NCBI RefSeq assembly: GCF_001968825.1
Contig: NZ_MIEU01000002.1
Location: forward strand, 682,001 to 746,000
DNA: 64,000 nt
Direction: 5' to 3'
DNA from: Tersicoccus sp. Bi-70
Lineage (GTDB): Bacteria > Actinomycetota > Actinomycetes > Actinomycetales > Micrococcaceae
Positions 46,533-56,005 of this stretch are shown in pieces (position 1 is the first letter of the stretch; each line of letters begins with the position of its first letter). The position numbers were made by a program, and so were the translations under genes. A model generated the notes under the pieces. The model saw only the letters and a program-made list of their open reading frames with translations. It did no database searches and was not told where the DNA came from.

Positions 46533-47582
46533 TCAGCCGGCGGCGGCGGTGAGTGGGCGGGTCGACTCGCGGTGGACCAGCCACGGGCGCAGGCGCACCC
46601 CACCGCCCTCACCGGCTTCTTCGAGCTTCCTGCCATCGGGGTCATCGTCCGTCTCGCCCAGGAGGAGGCGCACCGCCTCCTCGCCGAGCGTGCTGAAGTC
46701 CTGGTGCACCGTGGTCAGCGGCGGCAGGAAGTGGGCGCTCTCGGGCAGGTCGTCGAAGCCGACGACGCTGATGTCCGCGGGCACGGAGGCGCCGCGCTCG
46801 GCCAGGCCGTGAACGAGTCCCAGCGCCATCTGATCGTTCGCGACGAAGACGGCGGTCGCCCCGGAGCTCAGCACGGCGTCAGCAGCGGCGTGACCGGAGT
46901 CGGGCCGCCAGTCGCCCTCGATCAGCGGGGGCACGGCCAGTCCGGCGGCGGTCAGGGTCTGTTCCCACTGGCGGCGTCGTTCGTGACCGTCGTACCAGTC
47001 GTCCGGACCGGCCAGGTGGGCGATGCGCTCGTGGCCGAGATCGATCAGGTGCTCGACGGCGACGCGGGCACCCCCGGCCTGGTCGATCTGGATGCTCGGC
47101 CGGTGCAGCCGCGACGCCGCCCGCGGGCCGGCGCCGACGAGCAGGGTTGCCTCCGGCAGGTCGGCGCCGTCGAGAGCGGCCAGCGCGGCGTCGTGCGGGG
47201 TGATGACCGCGAGGCCGTCCACCCGCTGCCCGAGCATGAAGTCGACGCCGGAGCGCAGTTCCTCCAGGGTGCGGAAGCTGTACGTCGTCGGCGCGTAGCC
47301 GTGGTGCCGCGCCGCGCGCTCCAGACCCTGCATGGTGCTCACCGGGCCGTGCTGGTCGGAGTTGCCGACCAGCACGCCGATCCGCTGGGATCGGCCGTGG
47401 GCCAGCGCCCGGGCCAGGGAGTTGGGGCGGTACCCGAGCTCGTCGATGGCCGCGCGCACCCGGCCACGGGTCGCCTCGGTGACCTTGCTGCTGCCGTTGA
47501 TCACCCGGGAGACGGTCTGGTGCGAGACGCCCGCGTGGGTCGCGACCTCCCGCAGGCTCGGAGCCTCACCGCGCGTCACCAT
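46533..47582 (-). CDS. araR: LacI-family regulator of the arabinose genes
   Basis: A 349-residue LacI/GalR repressor: helix-turn-helix SLREVATHAGVSHQTVSRVINGSSKV (about 9-34), hinge YRPNSLARALA and a periplasmic-binding-protein-like sugar domain. It lies directly behind araA on the same strand (46 nt). Its name is inferred from context and from the two identical LacI-style operators at the ara promoters; the sugar effector is presumed to be L-arabinose or an intermediate. Confidence 0.88.
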   Translation of the reverse strand: MVTRGEAPSLREVATHAGVSHQTVSRVINGSSKVTEATRGRVRAAIDELGYRPNSLARALAHGRSQRIGVLVGNSDQHGPVSTMQGLERAARHHGYAPTTYSFRTLEELRSGVDFMLGQRVDGLAVITPHDAALAALDGADLPEATLLVGAGPRAASRLHRPSIQIDQAGGARVAVEHLIDLGHERIAHLAGPDDWYDGHERRRQWEQTLTAAGLAVPPLIEGDWRPDSGHAAADAVLSSGATAVFVANDQMALGLVHGLAERGASVPADISVVGFDDLPESAHFLPPLTTVHQDFSTLGEEAVRLLLGETDDDPDGRKLEEAGEGGGVRLRPWLVHRESTRPLTAAAG

Positions 47583-47628
47583 TCCTGCCCTCCGGTTCGG
47601 GATCCGTGGACCCTGCGTCGCACGAGGA

Positions 47629-49152
47629 TCACCCGGCCGCGGGCCCCCCGCGCAGCACCGTCTGCAGCAGCAGGTCCCGTTCGAAATCCCGCACGGTCGT
47701 GTGCTCGTCGATCAGCGCCAGTTCGACACCGGTGATCCGAGCAAAGTCTACGAAGACGTCGGTCCCAACCGCGGTGCTCATCACGGTGTGGTGCGCCGCG
47801 CCGGCGGCCAGCCAGGACTGCGCGCTGGTGACGAGGTCCGGCTGCGGCCGCCACAGGGCGCGGCCCACCGGCAGGTTCGGCAGCGGCTCGCGGGGCTCGA
47901 CGACGTCCACCGCGTTGGCGACCAGACGGAACCGGTTCTGCACGTCGGCCATCGCGACGACGACGGCGGGACCGGCCGCGGCGGTGAAGACGAGGCGGCA
48001 CGGGTCCTCCTTGCCGCCGATGCCGAGCGGGTGGATCTCCAGCCGCGCGCGCTCGGTCGCGATGGTGGGGGAGACCTCGAGCATGTGGGCCCCGAGGATG
48101 AGTTCCTGCCCCGGGGTCAGCTCGTAGGTGTAGTCCTCCATCAGGGTGGCCCCGCCCGGCAGGCCGGCGCCGAGGACACTGGCGAGGCGGACGAGGACGG
48201 CGGTCTTCCAGTCGCCCTCGGCACCGAACCCGTAACCGTCGGCCATCAGCCGCTGCACGGCGATGCCCGGCAGCTGCCGCAGCCCGCCGAGGTCCTCGAA
48301 GGTGTCCGTGAAGGCGACCGCGCCGAGTTCGGTGAGGATGTCCCGCAGGCCGAGCTCCTGGCGCGCCGCGTCCAGCAGGGACGCACGCCGGGCACCCCCG
48401 GGCCGCAACTCCTCGGCGACGTCGTAGGTGGCGTCGTACTCGGCGGCGAGTTCTTCCACGCGGGCGTCGTCGACGGCGTCCACGCGCTCCACCAGGTCGT
48501 TGACACCCCACGTGTTGACGGAGACGCCGAAGACCTTCTCGGCCTCGGTCTTGTCGCCCTCGGTGACGGCGACCTGGCGCATGTTGTCCCCGAAGCGGGC
48601 GACGCGCGCCCCCTGCAGGGAGGCCCAGCCGGCGGCGGCACGGGTCCACACACCCACCTCGCGCTGCACCCGCGGGTCGCTCGCGTGCCCGATCACGGAC
48701 TTCCGGCGCACGCCCAGCCGGGTGAGGATGTAGCCGAACTCCCGGTCGCCGTGGGCGGACTGGTTCAGGTTCATGAAGTCGAAATCGATGCTGCCGTACG
48801 GCAGTTCCCGGTTCGCCTGCGTGTGCAGGTGCAGGAGCGGCTTCTGCAGCGCCTCGAGCCCGCGGATCCACATCTTGGCGGGGGAGAAGGTGTGCATCCA
48901 GGTGATGACGCCGGCGACGGCCGGGTCGGCGTTCGCCTCACGGATGGTCGTGACGATGTCGTCCGGGGTGGTCAGCACCGGCTTCAGCACCACCTCGACG
49001 GGGATGTCCTCCGCGCCGGCGAGCAGCTCGGCGACCTGCTGCGACTGGTCCACGACCTGACGCAGCACCTCCTCGCCGTAGAGGCTCTGGCTTCCCACCA
49101 GGAACCAGACCTGGTAGCGGGACAGATCGGGGACGATGCTGTTCTCGGTCAT
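47629..49152 (-). CDS. araA: L-arabinose isomerase
   Basis: Converts L-arabinose to L-ribulose. The 507-residue protein starts [13 protein letters not shown] after a short leader and has [49 protein letters not shown], and the Mn-binding region [10 protein letters not shown] ... [14 protein letters not shown] 49152 has AAGGAGTGG upstream on the minus strand. The operator 49203-49216 is 51 nt upstream. araR follows and is probably co-transcribed, giving autoregulation. Confidence 0.97.
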   Translation of the reverse strand: MTENSIVPDLSRYQVWFLVGSQSLYGEEVLRQVVDQSQQVAELLAGAEDIPVEVVLKPVLTTPDDIVTTIREANADPAVAGVITWMHTFSPAKMWIRGLEALQKPLLHLHTQANRELPYGSIDFDFMNLNQSAHGDREFGYILTRLGVRRKSVIGHASDPRVQREVGVWTRAAAGWASLQGARVARFGDNMRQVAVTEGDKTEAEKVFGVSVNTWGVNDLVERVDAVDDARVEELAAEYDATYDVAEELRPGGARRASLLDAARQELGLRDILTELGAVAFTDTFEDLGGLRQLPGIAVQRLMADGYGFGAEGDWKTAVLVRLASVLGAGLPGGATLMEDYTYELTPGQELILGAHMLEVSPTIATERARLEIHPLGIGGKEDPCRLVFTAAAGPAVVVAMADVQNRFRLVANAVDVVEPREPLPNLPVGRALWRPQPDLVTSAQSWLAAGAAHHTVMSTAVGTDVFVDFARITGVELALIDEHTTVRDFERDLLLQTVLRGGPAAG

Positions 49153-49202
49153 CGTTGACCACTCCTTCGCATGTGGCGCACGTCTCAGCTTTCCGTCGCC
49201 GA

Positions 49203-49216
49203 TGTTACCGGTAACA
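49203..49216. promoter_or_regulatory. AraR operator upstream of araA
   Basis: TGTTACCGGTAACA, identical to the core of the araD/araB operator, 51 nt before the araA start. Confidence 0.85.
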
Positions 49217-49260
49217 CGCACGCTGGACCAAGGGTGGAGCGGATCGGAGTGTCGCCGGCG

Positions 49261-50109
49261 TCAGCGGCCGATCTCGGTGCGCACCGCGTACAGCTCGGGA
49301 AAGAACGTCAGGTCCAGGGCGCGCTGCAGGAAGCCGACGCCGGAGGAGCCGCCGGTGCCGGTCTTGAAGCCGATGGTGCGCTGCACGGTGCGCAGGTGGC
49401 GGAAGCGCCACATCTGCACGCTGTCCTCGACATCCACGAGGTCCTCGCAGGCCTGATAGAGGACCCACGGCGTATCCGGCGACTCGTAGATCCGGGTGAA
49501 CACCGGTACGAGGTCCTGCCGGAACACCCACGGGGTGGCGACGTCCCGCTCGAGGACGTCGTCCGGGATGGCGTAACCGGCGCGGGCGAGGGCGTGCAGG
49601 AAGGCGTCGTAGAGCGTGGGCTCCGCTAGCAGGTCGGTGAGCATGGCGTGAGCCGCCGGCTCCGAGGTGAACACGTCGAGCAGGCGGGCGTTCTTGTTGC
49701 CGAGGATGAACTCGACGGCCCGGTACTGGAAGGACTGGAAGCCCGAGGAGCTGCCCAGCGACCCGCGGAACTCGGCGTACTCCCGGGGCGTGAGCGTGCT
49801 GAGCACCGACCACTGCTCGATCAGCGTGCGCAGCGCCGTCTTGACGCGGGCGAGGCCCTTGAGCGCCTTGCCGAGGTCGTCGACGTCGAGCAGCCGGCGG
49901 GATTCGCGCAGCTCGTGGAGGATCAGCTTGAGCCAGAGCTCGCTGGTCTGGTGCTGGATGATGAACAGCAGCTCGTCGTGGTGCTCGGGATCGCTCTGCG
50001 GGTGCTGGGCGCCGAGGATGCGGTCGAGGTCGAGATACCGCCCGTAGGACATCGCGTCGTGGAAGTCGGTCCGGATCGAGTCCTCGAGGGGGCGCGTGCC
50101 CTCGGTCAT
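49261..50109 (-). CDS. kynA: Tryptophan 2,3-dioxygenase
   Basis: A haem dioxygenase that opens the indole ring of tryptophan to N-formylkynurenine. The 282-residue protein has MSYGRYLDLDRIL, DELLFIIQHQTSELWLKLILHEL, SGFQSFQYRAVEFILGNKN and TGTGGSSGVGFLQRALDLTFFPEL, matching TDO throughout. ATG 50109 has AGGAGGC upstream on the minus strand. Kynureninase and formamidase are not in this window, so the rest of the pathway is elsewhere or missing. Confidence 0.95.
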   Translation of the reverse strand: MTEGTRPLEDSIRTDFHDAMSYGRYLDLDRILGAQHPQSDPEHHDELLFIIQHQTSELWLKLILHELRESRRLLDVDDLGKALKGLARVKTALRTLIEQWSVLSTLTPREYAEFRGSLGSSSGFQSFQYRAVEFILGNKNARLLDVFTSEPAAHAMLTDLLAEPTLYDAFLHALARAGYAIPDDVLERDVATPWVFRQDLVPVFTRIYESPDTPWVLYQACEDLVDVEDSVQMWRFRHLRTVQRTIGFKTGTGGSSGVGFLQRALDLTFFPELYAVRTEIGR

Positions 50110-50180
50110 GGGTGCCTCCTGGCGGGACGAGCGTCGATCGATCGTATCCTCCGGCTCGCATCGCGTCGCATGTTCCGCTG

Positions 50181-50199
50181 CTGTCTGCTGTCTGATAGC
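50181..50199. promoter_or_regulatory. GntR (FCD) operator before the first serine hydrolase
   Basis: CTGTCTGCTGTCTGATAGC lies 61 nt before the start at 50260. It matches the reverse complement of the sequence at 55897-55916 in 16 of 18 aligned positions by eye, and its right half TGTCTGATA fits the TnGTnnnACnA style of FCD-type GntR operators. Confidence 0.65.
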
Positions 50200-50259
50200 T
50201 TCTCTCTGAACGGTCCGATGTGACGTGGACCGCAATCGATCTCGAGAGGAGCCCGATCC

Positions 50260-51417
50260 ATGTCGACCCCTGGCGCCACGATGGCGGATGACCGGCTGAC
50301 CGCCCTGGCGGAGATGATCCGGGCGGACACGGAGCGGGGGCTCTATCACGGCGCTGCCATCAAGGTGGCCAGGCACGGCGAGCCGGTCCTCGACCTGGCC
50401 ATCGGGCACGCCGACACCGCCAGGACGCGGGCCATCGCCACGGACAGCGTGTTCAGCGTCTTCTCGATCACCAAGGCCTTCATCAACGTGCTCGTGCTGC
50501 GCGCCGTCGAACTCGGGCGGTTCGGCCTCACGACGAGGATGTCCGAGCTGATCCCGGAATTCACCGGCGCGCCGCGGGACCGTGCCACCGTCTTCCACTT
50601 CCTCACGCACACCACGGGCATGCCCGGTGTCTGGGAGCCCACGCCCGGCATCGTGATGGAGGACCTCTCGGACGCGGTCGCGGCGGTGGTCGAGCACGTG
50701 CACGGGGTCGTCGAGCCCGGCACGCGCTGCGACTACGCCCCGATGGCCAACCACGTCCTCCTGGCGGAGGCGCTCGTGCGCACCGACCCGGAGCACCGAG
50801 CCATCCAGGAGATCCTGCTCGAGGACCTCGCCGAGCCCCTCCGGATGCCGGACACCTCGCTGGGAATCCGTGCGCACATGCGCGAACGCCACGTGGTGCC
50901 CGACATGCGGGGCATCATTCCCATCAAGGCCCCCTCGCGGACGAGCCCCGGGGACCAGGGCATGTACACGGCGGAGCGCAACGGCGCGACGTGGGCGGGC
51001 GCTGCCTCCACGACGTCGGACCTGCAGCGCTTCATGGAGATGCTGCGACAGGGCGGGACCCTCGACGGAGCCCGCATCCTCTCCCCGCGCACGGTCCGGC
51101 TCGCCACCACGGTGTGGACCGGCGACCTGCCGAACGAGCTCTACCGCACCGTCGCCCTGCGGTCGGGCTACGCCGTGCCACCCGCCGCGCTCGGGCTCGG
51201 GTTCAACATCCGCGGCGACGGCATCGTCGTGACCCAGCTGGGCACCCTGACGAGTCCGTCCACCTTCGGCAACTACGGCGCCGGCAGCGCGCTGATGTGG
51301 GTCGACCCCGAACTCGACCTCTCGTTCGTCTGCCTGACCGCCGGCCTGCTCTCCCAGTCCGAGAACATCGCGCGCTTCCAGCGCATCTCGGACGTCGTCG
51401 CCGCCGCGGCGCTGTGA
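50260..51417 (+). CDS. Serine hydrolase, beta-lactamase/esterase (class C-like) family
   Basis: A cytoplasmic-looking 385-residue member of the penicillin-binding-like serine hydrolases: SxxK motif S69-I-T-K72, a YAP in place of the usual YxN (CDYAPMANHV) and a late TFGNYGAGSALMWVDPE that replaces the KTG region. No signal peptide. Members act as carboxylesterases, lactamases or 6-aminohexanoate-dimer hydrolases. ATG 50260 has GAGAGGAGC upstream. It opens the transporter operon and has a GntR operator in front, so it probably hydrolyses an ester or amide substrate that is then catabolised. Confidence 0.88.
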   Translation: MSTPGATMADDRLTALAEMIRADTERGLYHGAAIKVARHGEPVLDLAIGHADTARTRAIATDSVFSVFSITKAFINVLVLRAVELGRFGLTTRMSELIPEFTGAPRDRATVFHFLTHTTGMPGVWEPTPGIVMEDLSDAVAAVVEHVHGVVEPGTRCDYAPMANHVLLAEALVRTDPEHRAIQEILLEDLAEPLRMPDTSLGIRAHMRERHVVPDMRGIIPIKAPSRTSPGDQGMYTAERNGATWAGAASTTSDLQRFMEMLRQGGTLDGARILSPRTVRLATTVWTGDLPNELYRTVALRSGYAVPPAALGLGFNIRGDGIVVTQLGTLTSPSTFGNYGAGSALMWVDPELDLSFVCLTAGLLSQSENIARFQRISDVVAAAAL

Positions 51418-51460
51418 CCGCGGCCCACACCACCGACACGTAGACAGTAAGGATTGCGCG

Positions 51461-52765
51461 ATGACCCCCACCCCCTCGACCACGACGGCGCCGGGCACGG
51501 AGAAGACCCCGAGGGATGCCCGCCGGGCGTCGCTCGGGAGCTACCTGGGCGCCACGCTCGAGTGGTACGACTTCATCCTCTACTCGACCGCGGCGGCGCT
51601 GATCTTCCCGGCCGTCTTCTTCAGCGGGATCGATCCGGCCCTCGGCGCCGCGCTCTCGTACGCCACCCTCGCCGGGGGCTACGTCGTCCGACCGCTCGGC
51701 GCGATCATCTTCGGCCATTTCGGCGACCGGATCGGCCGCAAGCGCATGCTGGTGATCACGATGATCCTGATGGGGGTCGCCTCCGTCGGGATCGGCATCA
51801 TTCCCGGGTCGTCGTCCATCGGGGCCGCGGCCGCCGTCATCCTCGTCGCCCTGCGGTTGCTCCAGGGCATCGCCGTCGGTGGCGAGTGGGCCGGTGCCAG
51901 CCTGATGTCCATCGAGCACGCCCGCGAGGGGCGACGCGGTTTCGCCGGGGCGCTGGTGCAGAGCGGCGGCCCCAGCGGCAGTGTGCTGGCGACCCTCGCG
52001 TTCGGGTTGGTCTCCCTCCTGCCCCGCGACCAGCTGCTGGCCTGGGGATGGCGGCTCCCGTTCCTCCTCTCGGCGCTGGTCGTGATCGCCGCGATCGTCG
52101 TGCGCCTCGGCGTCAAGGAATCACCCGAGTTCGTCGCCGCGGAGCGCTCCGCAGGGCTGGCCGACGTGCCCCTGTTCAGCACCTTCGCGCAGAACGGCAA
52201 GAGCGTGCTCATCATCGTGCTCACTGCTCTCTCGCCGTTCTTCCTCCAGTCGGTCACCTCGACCTTCGGCCTGCAGCTGGCGATCAAGAACGGCAACCCG
52301 CAGGCCGCCACCCTGTGGATGCTCTCGCTGGCCAACTTCATCTCCATCTTCGCCACCCTGGGCTTCGCGAGCCTCTCCGACCGTGTCGGACGTGTCCGGG
52401 TCATGGTCATCGGCTTCATCGCCTCTGCGGTGCTCGTCTGGGTGGCCTTCGCGCTGCTCGGCGTGACCAGCGTGTGGGCGGTGCTGCTGGCCTTCGTCCT
52501 GCTGCTGGGCATCGGCAACGCCATGGTCGCCGCGCCGCTGGCCGCCTACATGGCCGAACTCTTCCCAGTGCGCAATCGCTTCACTGGCGTCGGTGTCTCT
52601 TACCAGCTCGCCGCCACGGTGGCAGCCGGGTTCGCCCCGCTGATCGCGACGTCCCTGATCGCCTCCGCCGGCGGCGGCACCGCGCTGCTGACCGGGTTCA
52701 TCAGCGTCCTCGCCGTCATCGGCATCGTCGCGGCCCTGGCCAGCCGCCGGGTTCGGGTCGACTGA
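51461..52765 (+). CDS. MFS transporter, metabolite:H+ symporter (MHS) type
   Basis: A 12-span major facilitator of 434 residues with the MHS signature at the N-terminus (SLGSYLGATLEWYDFILYSTAAALIFP) and loop GHFGDRIGRKRML. MHS members such as ShiA, KgtP and ProP take up carboxylates or betaines. ATG 51461 has AAGGA upstream. It sits 43 nt after the serine hydrolase and 60 nt before a second MFS gene. Confidence 0.9.
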   Translation: MTPTPSTTTAPGTEKTPRDARRASLGSYLGATLEWYDFILYSTAAALIFPAVFFSGIDPALGAALSYATLAGGYVVRPLGAIIFGHFGDRIGRKRMLVITMILMGVASVGIGIIPGSSSIGAAAAVILVALRLLQGIAVGGEWAGASLMSIEHAREGRRGFAGALVQSGGPSGSVLATLAFGLVSLLPRDQLLAWGWRLPFLLSALVVIAAIVVRLGVKESPEFVAAERSAGLADVPLFSTFAQNGKSVLIIVLTALSPFFLQSVTSTFGLQLAIKNGNPQAATLWMLSLANFISIFATLGFASLSDRVGRVRVMVIGFIASAVLVWVAFALLGVTSVWAVLLAFVLLLGIGNAMVAAPLAAYMAELFPVRNRFTGVGVSYQLAATVAAGFAPLIATSLIASAGGGTALLTGFISVLAVIGIVAALASRRVRVD

Positions 52766-52825
52766 GCCGACGCATCCCCCGAATCACCCCGGTCCCGCTG
52801 CCATCACCGAAGAAGGGAAACTCCC

Positions 52826-54223
52826 ATGGCTGTCAACGTGGTCGAGATCATCGATCGATCTCGCATGTCCGCCGTCCAGATCCGGATCGTGGCCATCTGC
52901 GCCGCGGTCCTGATCGTCGACGGGTTCGACGCCCAGGCGCTCGGCTTCGCGATCCCGTCGATGTCGAAGGACTGGACGGTGTCCCCGAGCGCGTTCACGA
53001 CCGCCGCCACCGTCGGCGTCGCCGGTCTGCTGGTCGGCAGCCTGCTCGTCGGCGCCCTGAGCGATCGGTGGGGCCGGCGTCCGGTCACGCTCGTCGGCCT
53101 CGGGGTCATCGTCCTGACGATGTTCCTCACGGCCGGCGTGACCACGATGGGGTGGCTGATCGTCCTGCGCTTCTTCACCTCGGTGGCCGTGGGGGCGTTG
53201 ACCCCCAACCTCATCGCCCTGGTCTCGGAGTACTCCCCGCAGCGCCGCCGCATGTTCACCGTGGCCATCGCCATCTCCGGGTTCTCGCTCGGAGGCGTGA
53301 TCGGCGGGTTCCTCGCCGCGTGGCTGATCCCGGCCACCCACTGGCGTGGGGTGTTCGTCGCCGGCGGCATCCTGACGCTGATCGTGGCCATCGCGATGCT
53401 GGTCGGCGTGCCCGAGTCCGTCCGCTTCCTCACGATGGCCGGCCGACAGGCGGCGGTGGGCCGCATCATGGCACGCATCGACCCGCTCCGCCCGGCCCAG
53501 GAGGGCACCTTCACCCTCCTGGAGGAGAAGACCGCGCGTGCCTCGGTCGGGGCCCTGTTCCAGCACGGCCGCGGCGTCGTCACCGGCCTGATCTGGCTCA
53601 CGTTCTTCATGAGCCTGCTCGTGCTCTACTTCGGTGCCAACTGGCTGCCCACCATCCTCGCCGGAGCGGGCTTCACCCCGACGAACGCCCTCATCGGCAC
53701 GTCGATCTTCAACATCGCGATGATGATCGGCGCACTGCTGTCCGGGCTCACCGCGGACCGGCTGCGCCGTCCGGCCATCCTCGTCAGTGCTGCATTCGCT
53801 GGTGCGTTCGTCGTGTTCGCGATCCTGCCGTTGTTCGGCGGTATGCCGGTGCTCCTGCTCGTCGCGCTCTGCGTGGCCGGGTTCTTCGTGCAGGCGGGGC
53901 AGGCGAGCCTGGCCGCCTTCGTCGGCGGCCTGTACCCGACCAGTATCCGGGCCACCGGGCTGGGCTGGGGCTTCGGTGCCGGCCGGGTGGGCTCGATCGT
54001 CGGACCGCTCGTCGGCGGCCTCCTCATGGCCGCGAGCTTCGGGGCGGTGACCATCCTGTCCCTGCTCGCGATCCCCGCAGCGGTGGCCGCGCTCGCCGTC
54101 GGTGCGGTCGGACTGCGGCGGCGGGGGACCGGCGCGGAGGTCGGTGCGCCCGGATCCGACGAGGGTGCCGTCGTCGTCAGCGACGACGCGACGGACGGTT
54201 CGACGTCTCTGCCACGCCCCTGA
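52826..54223 (+). CDS. MFS transporter, aromatic acid:H+ symporter (AAHS) type
   Basis: A 465-residue major facilitator with the AAHS signature DGFDAQALGFAIPS in the first membrane span and GALSDRWGRRPVTL in the loop. Characterised relatives (PcaK, BenK) import protocatechuate, hydroxybenzoate or benzoate. The motif in the first span carries the acidic residues needed for uptake. The C-terminal 45 residues are a soluble acidic tail. ATG 52826 follows AAGAAGGGA. Confidence 0.9.
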   Translation: MAVNVVEIIDRSRMSAVQIRIVAICAAVLIVDGFDAQALGFAIPSMSKDWTVSPSAFTTAATVGVAGLLVGSLLVGALSDRWGRRPVTLVGLGVIVLTMFLTAGVTTMGWLIVLRFFTSVAVGALTPNLIALVSEYSPQRRRMFTVAIAISGFSLGGVIGGFLAAWLIPATHWRGVFVAGGILTLIVAIAMLVGVPESVRFLTMAGRQAAVGRIMARIDPLRPAQEGTFTLLEEKTARASVGALFQHGRGVVTGLIWLTFFMSLLVLYFGANWLPTILAGAGFTPTNALIGTSIFNIAMMIGALLSGLTADRLRRPAILVSAAFAGAFVVFAILPLFGGMPVLLLVALCVAGFFVQAGQASLAAFVGGLYPTSIRATGLGWGFGAGRVGSIVGPLVGGLLMAASFGAVTILSLLAIPAAVAALAVGAVGLRRRGTGAEVGAPGSDEGAVVVSDDATDGSTSLPRP

Positions 54224-54239
54224 CCGTGAGAACGTGGTC

Positions 54240-54270
54240 GGCGGTGTCCGGGTGCGGCCCGGGCACCGCC
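54240..54270 (+). terminator. Hairpin after the AAHS transporter
   Basis: A 13-bp stem with one G-T pair (54240-54252 with 54258-54270) and a 5-nt loop starts 17 nt after the stop. It may end or attenuate the transporter transcript before the MBL gene. Confidence 0.6.
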
Positions 54271-54305
54271 CGTCATCATGAGACCTGAGTGAGGAGACGA
54301 CCAGG

Positions 54306-55106
54306 ATGAGCGAGACCAGGGCCGACCCGTGGGAGGTGTTGGCCGTCCGCCACGGCCGGCTGCTGACGACCCGCGCCGACTTCTTCCTGAACTACGGCGA
54401 GTACGGACAGCCGGATGCGCCCCTGGAACTGGGCTACTGGTTCTGGATCGTCCGCAACGGCACCCACACCATCGTCGTCGACACCGGCTTCTCGGCCGGG
54501 GGCGCCCGGAGCCGGGGGCGCGAGGTGACCCTCGAACCCGCGACGGCGCTGGCGGCGCTCGGCATCGATGCCGGGACGGACGTGCAGGTGGTGATCACGC
54601 ACGCGCACTACGACCACGCCGGCAATCTGGATCTGTTCCCCACGCAGCCGGTGTACCTGCACGCGGCCGAGACGGCGTTCTGGCTCGGCCCGGATGCGCA
54701 GCACCGCCAGTTCCGCGGTGTCGTCGATGAGGCGGATCTGTCCGCGCTGGAGCGCGTCGTCGCGAGTGGGCGTGCGGTGCGGATCGATGAGCAGCGGGAG
54801 ATCGCTGCGGGCGTGAGCCTCGTCCCTCTCCCCGGGCACACGCCGGGTCAGCTCGCCGTCGTGGTGGAGACGCCGCGCGGCCGGATCGTGCTCGCGTCGG
54901 ACGCCTGCCACCTGGACGAGGAACTCGAGGAGGACATGCCGTTCAAGCACAACACGGATCTGATCGGCCTCTATCGCGGGCTCGCGCGGTTGAGGGACTG
55001 GCAGCAGTCCGGCGACCTCGTCATCCCCGGTCACGAGCCGACGGTGCTGCAGCGATTCCCCGGGCTGGGCGGCGCGCTCGCCGGCCACGCGGTGCGTCTG
55101 GCCTGA
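54306..55106 (+). CDS. MBL-fold hydrolase, N-acyl-homoserine-lactonase-like
   Basis: A 266-residue metallo-beta-lactamase-fold protein with H99-x-H101-x-D103-H104 (THAHYDHAG), a later PLPGHTPGQ His, LASDACH Asp and a final IPGHEP His. The size and the FLNYGEYGQPD / YWFWIV start resemble the AttM/AiiA lactonase branch. In this cluster it may open a lactone intermediate instead of a quorum signal. ATG 54306 has GAGGAGACGA upstream. Confidence 0.88.
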   Translation: MSETRADPWEVLAVRHGRLLTTRADFFLNYGEYGQPDAPLELGYWFWIVRNGTHTIVVDTGFSAGGARSRGREVTLEPATALAALGIDAGTDVQVVITHAHYDHAGNLDLFPTQPVYLHAAETAFWLGPDAQHRQFRGVVDEADLSALERVVASGRAVRIDEQREIAAGVSLVPLPGHTPGQLAVVVETPRGRIVLASDACHLDEELEEDMPFKHNTDLIGLYRGLARLRDWQQSGDLVIPGHEPTVLQRFPGLGGALAGHAVRLA

Positions 55107-55145
55107 GCGGTCGTCCGCGTGTCCGGCGGACCGCTCCGGTGCCGG

Positions 55146-55844
55146 TCAGTGCGTGGTCGGCGCGGGCGCGTCGTCGAGGACGGCCAGCACGATCTCACCC
55201 GCCCGGGTGACGTGCGACGTGGCGCGAGCTCGCGCCAGGGCGGCATCGCGCGCGTCGATGGCGTCGCGGAGATCCCGGATCTCGTGCAGGCTGGACTCGG
55301 GGCGTCCGGGCTGGGCGAGGGTGAGCGCGCGGAGCTGGTTGACCCGGCGCTGCAGGGTCTCGACGAGCTGCTGGAGGATCGGATTGTGGGCGCCCGCGAA
55401 GAGGATCTCGTACACGTCGTTCTTGCGGCGCAGGATCTCCATGCTCTGCTCGGCGCCGGAGAACGTCTGGACGGCGACGTCCAGTTCGTCCACGGCGGCC
55501 GAGAATCTCGTGCGCTCCTCGTCATCCGCGTTCTGGGTGAACAATTCGGCAGCGAGTCCTTCGAGCTCGGCGCGCACGGCGTAGACCTGGCGTGCGAGCT
55601 CGGGGCTGGCGACGCTGACGTAGGTACCCCGACCGTTCTGCGACTCGACGAGGCCCTCGGCCTCGAGCTGACGCAGGGCTTCCCGGACGGACGGGCGACT
55701 CGCCGACGTCATCTCGCACAGCTGGCGTTCGACCAGGAGCTGGCCGGGCAGCAGGCGCATCTCGACGATGGCGTTCCGCAGGATGGAAGCCACCTGCTCG
55801 CGGATCGGAGCGTGCCGCTGGACCTGCATCTCGTTCGTGCTCAT
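55146..55844 (-). CDS. GntR-family regulator, FCD subfamily
   Basis: A 232-residue regulator: N-terminal winged helix with LPGQLLVERQLCEMTSASRPSVREALRQLEAEGLV (about 32-66) and a helical FCD domain that normally binds a carboxylic acid, often with a metal (FAGAHNPIL and HEIRDLRDAI carry the usual His/Asp positions). ATG 55844 has GAGGAAG upstream on the minus strand. It lies between the transporter operon and the enzyme operon, and related motifs occur before all three promoters, including its own, so it is the likely local repressor. Confidence 0.92.
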   Translation of the reverse strand: MSTNEMQVQRHAPIREQVASILRNAIVEMRLLPGQLLVERQLCEMTSASRPSVREALRQLEAEGLVESQNGRGTYVSVASPELARQVYAVRAELEGLAAELFTQNADDEERTRFSAAVDELDVAVQTFSGAEQSMEILRRKNDVYEILFAGAHNPILQQLVETLQRRVNQLRALTLAQPGRPESSLHEIRDLRDAIDARDAALARARATSHVTRAGEIVLAVLDDAPAPTTH

Positions 55845-55896
55845 TCGCGCGCGCTTCCTCTCGCCCTCGCTGAACTGCCGGTGCCGACGCGCTCAA

Positions 55897-55916
55897 CCTA
55901 GCAGACAACAGACAGG
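55897..55916. promoter_or_regulatory. GntR (FCD) operator before gntR
   Basis: On the minus strand this reads CCTGTCTGTTGTCTGCTAGG, closely matching CTGTCTGCTGTCTGATAGC at 50181-50199. It is 53 nt upstream of the gntR start, indicating autoregulation. Confidence 0.65.
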
Positions 55917-55963
55917 AGCCGTTCGCAGGCGTGGTGAGTTGCACGTCACTGAGACGATCGTCA

Positions 55964-55983
55964 TATAGTAGCTGTCAGACAAT
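55964..55983 (+). promoter_or_regulatory. Promoter and GntR operator of the enzyme operon
   Basis: TATAGT (55964-55969) is a good -10, with TTGCAC (55939-55944) 19 nt before it. AGCTGTCAGACAA (55970-55982), whose reverse complement contains TGTCTGACAG, covers the expected transcription start, so a bound GntR would block initiation. Confidence 0.65.
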
Positions 55984-56005
55984 CGAGACGGTGAAGGAGT
56001 GCACG

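Noticed and set aside
54306-55106. Quorum-quenching lactonase as a firm call.
   Set aside because: The fold and motifs fit, but the cluster context favours a catabolic lactone; MBL subfamilies cannot be separated by eye.
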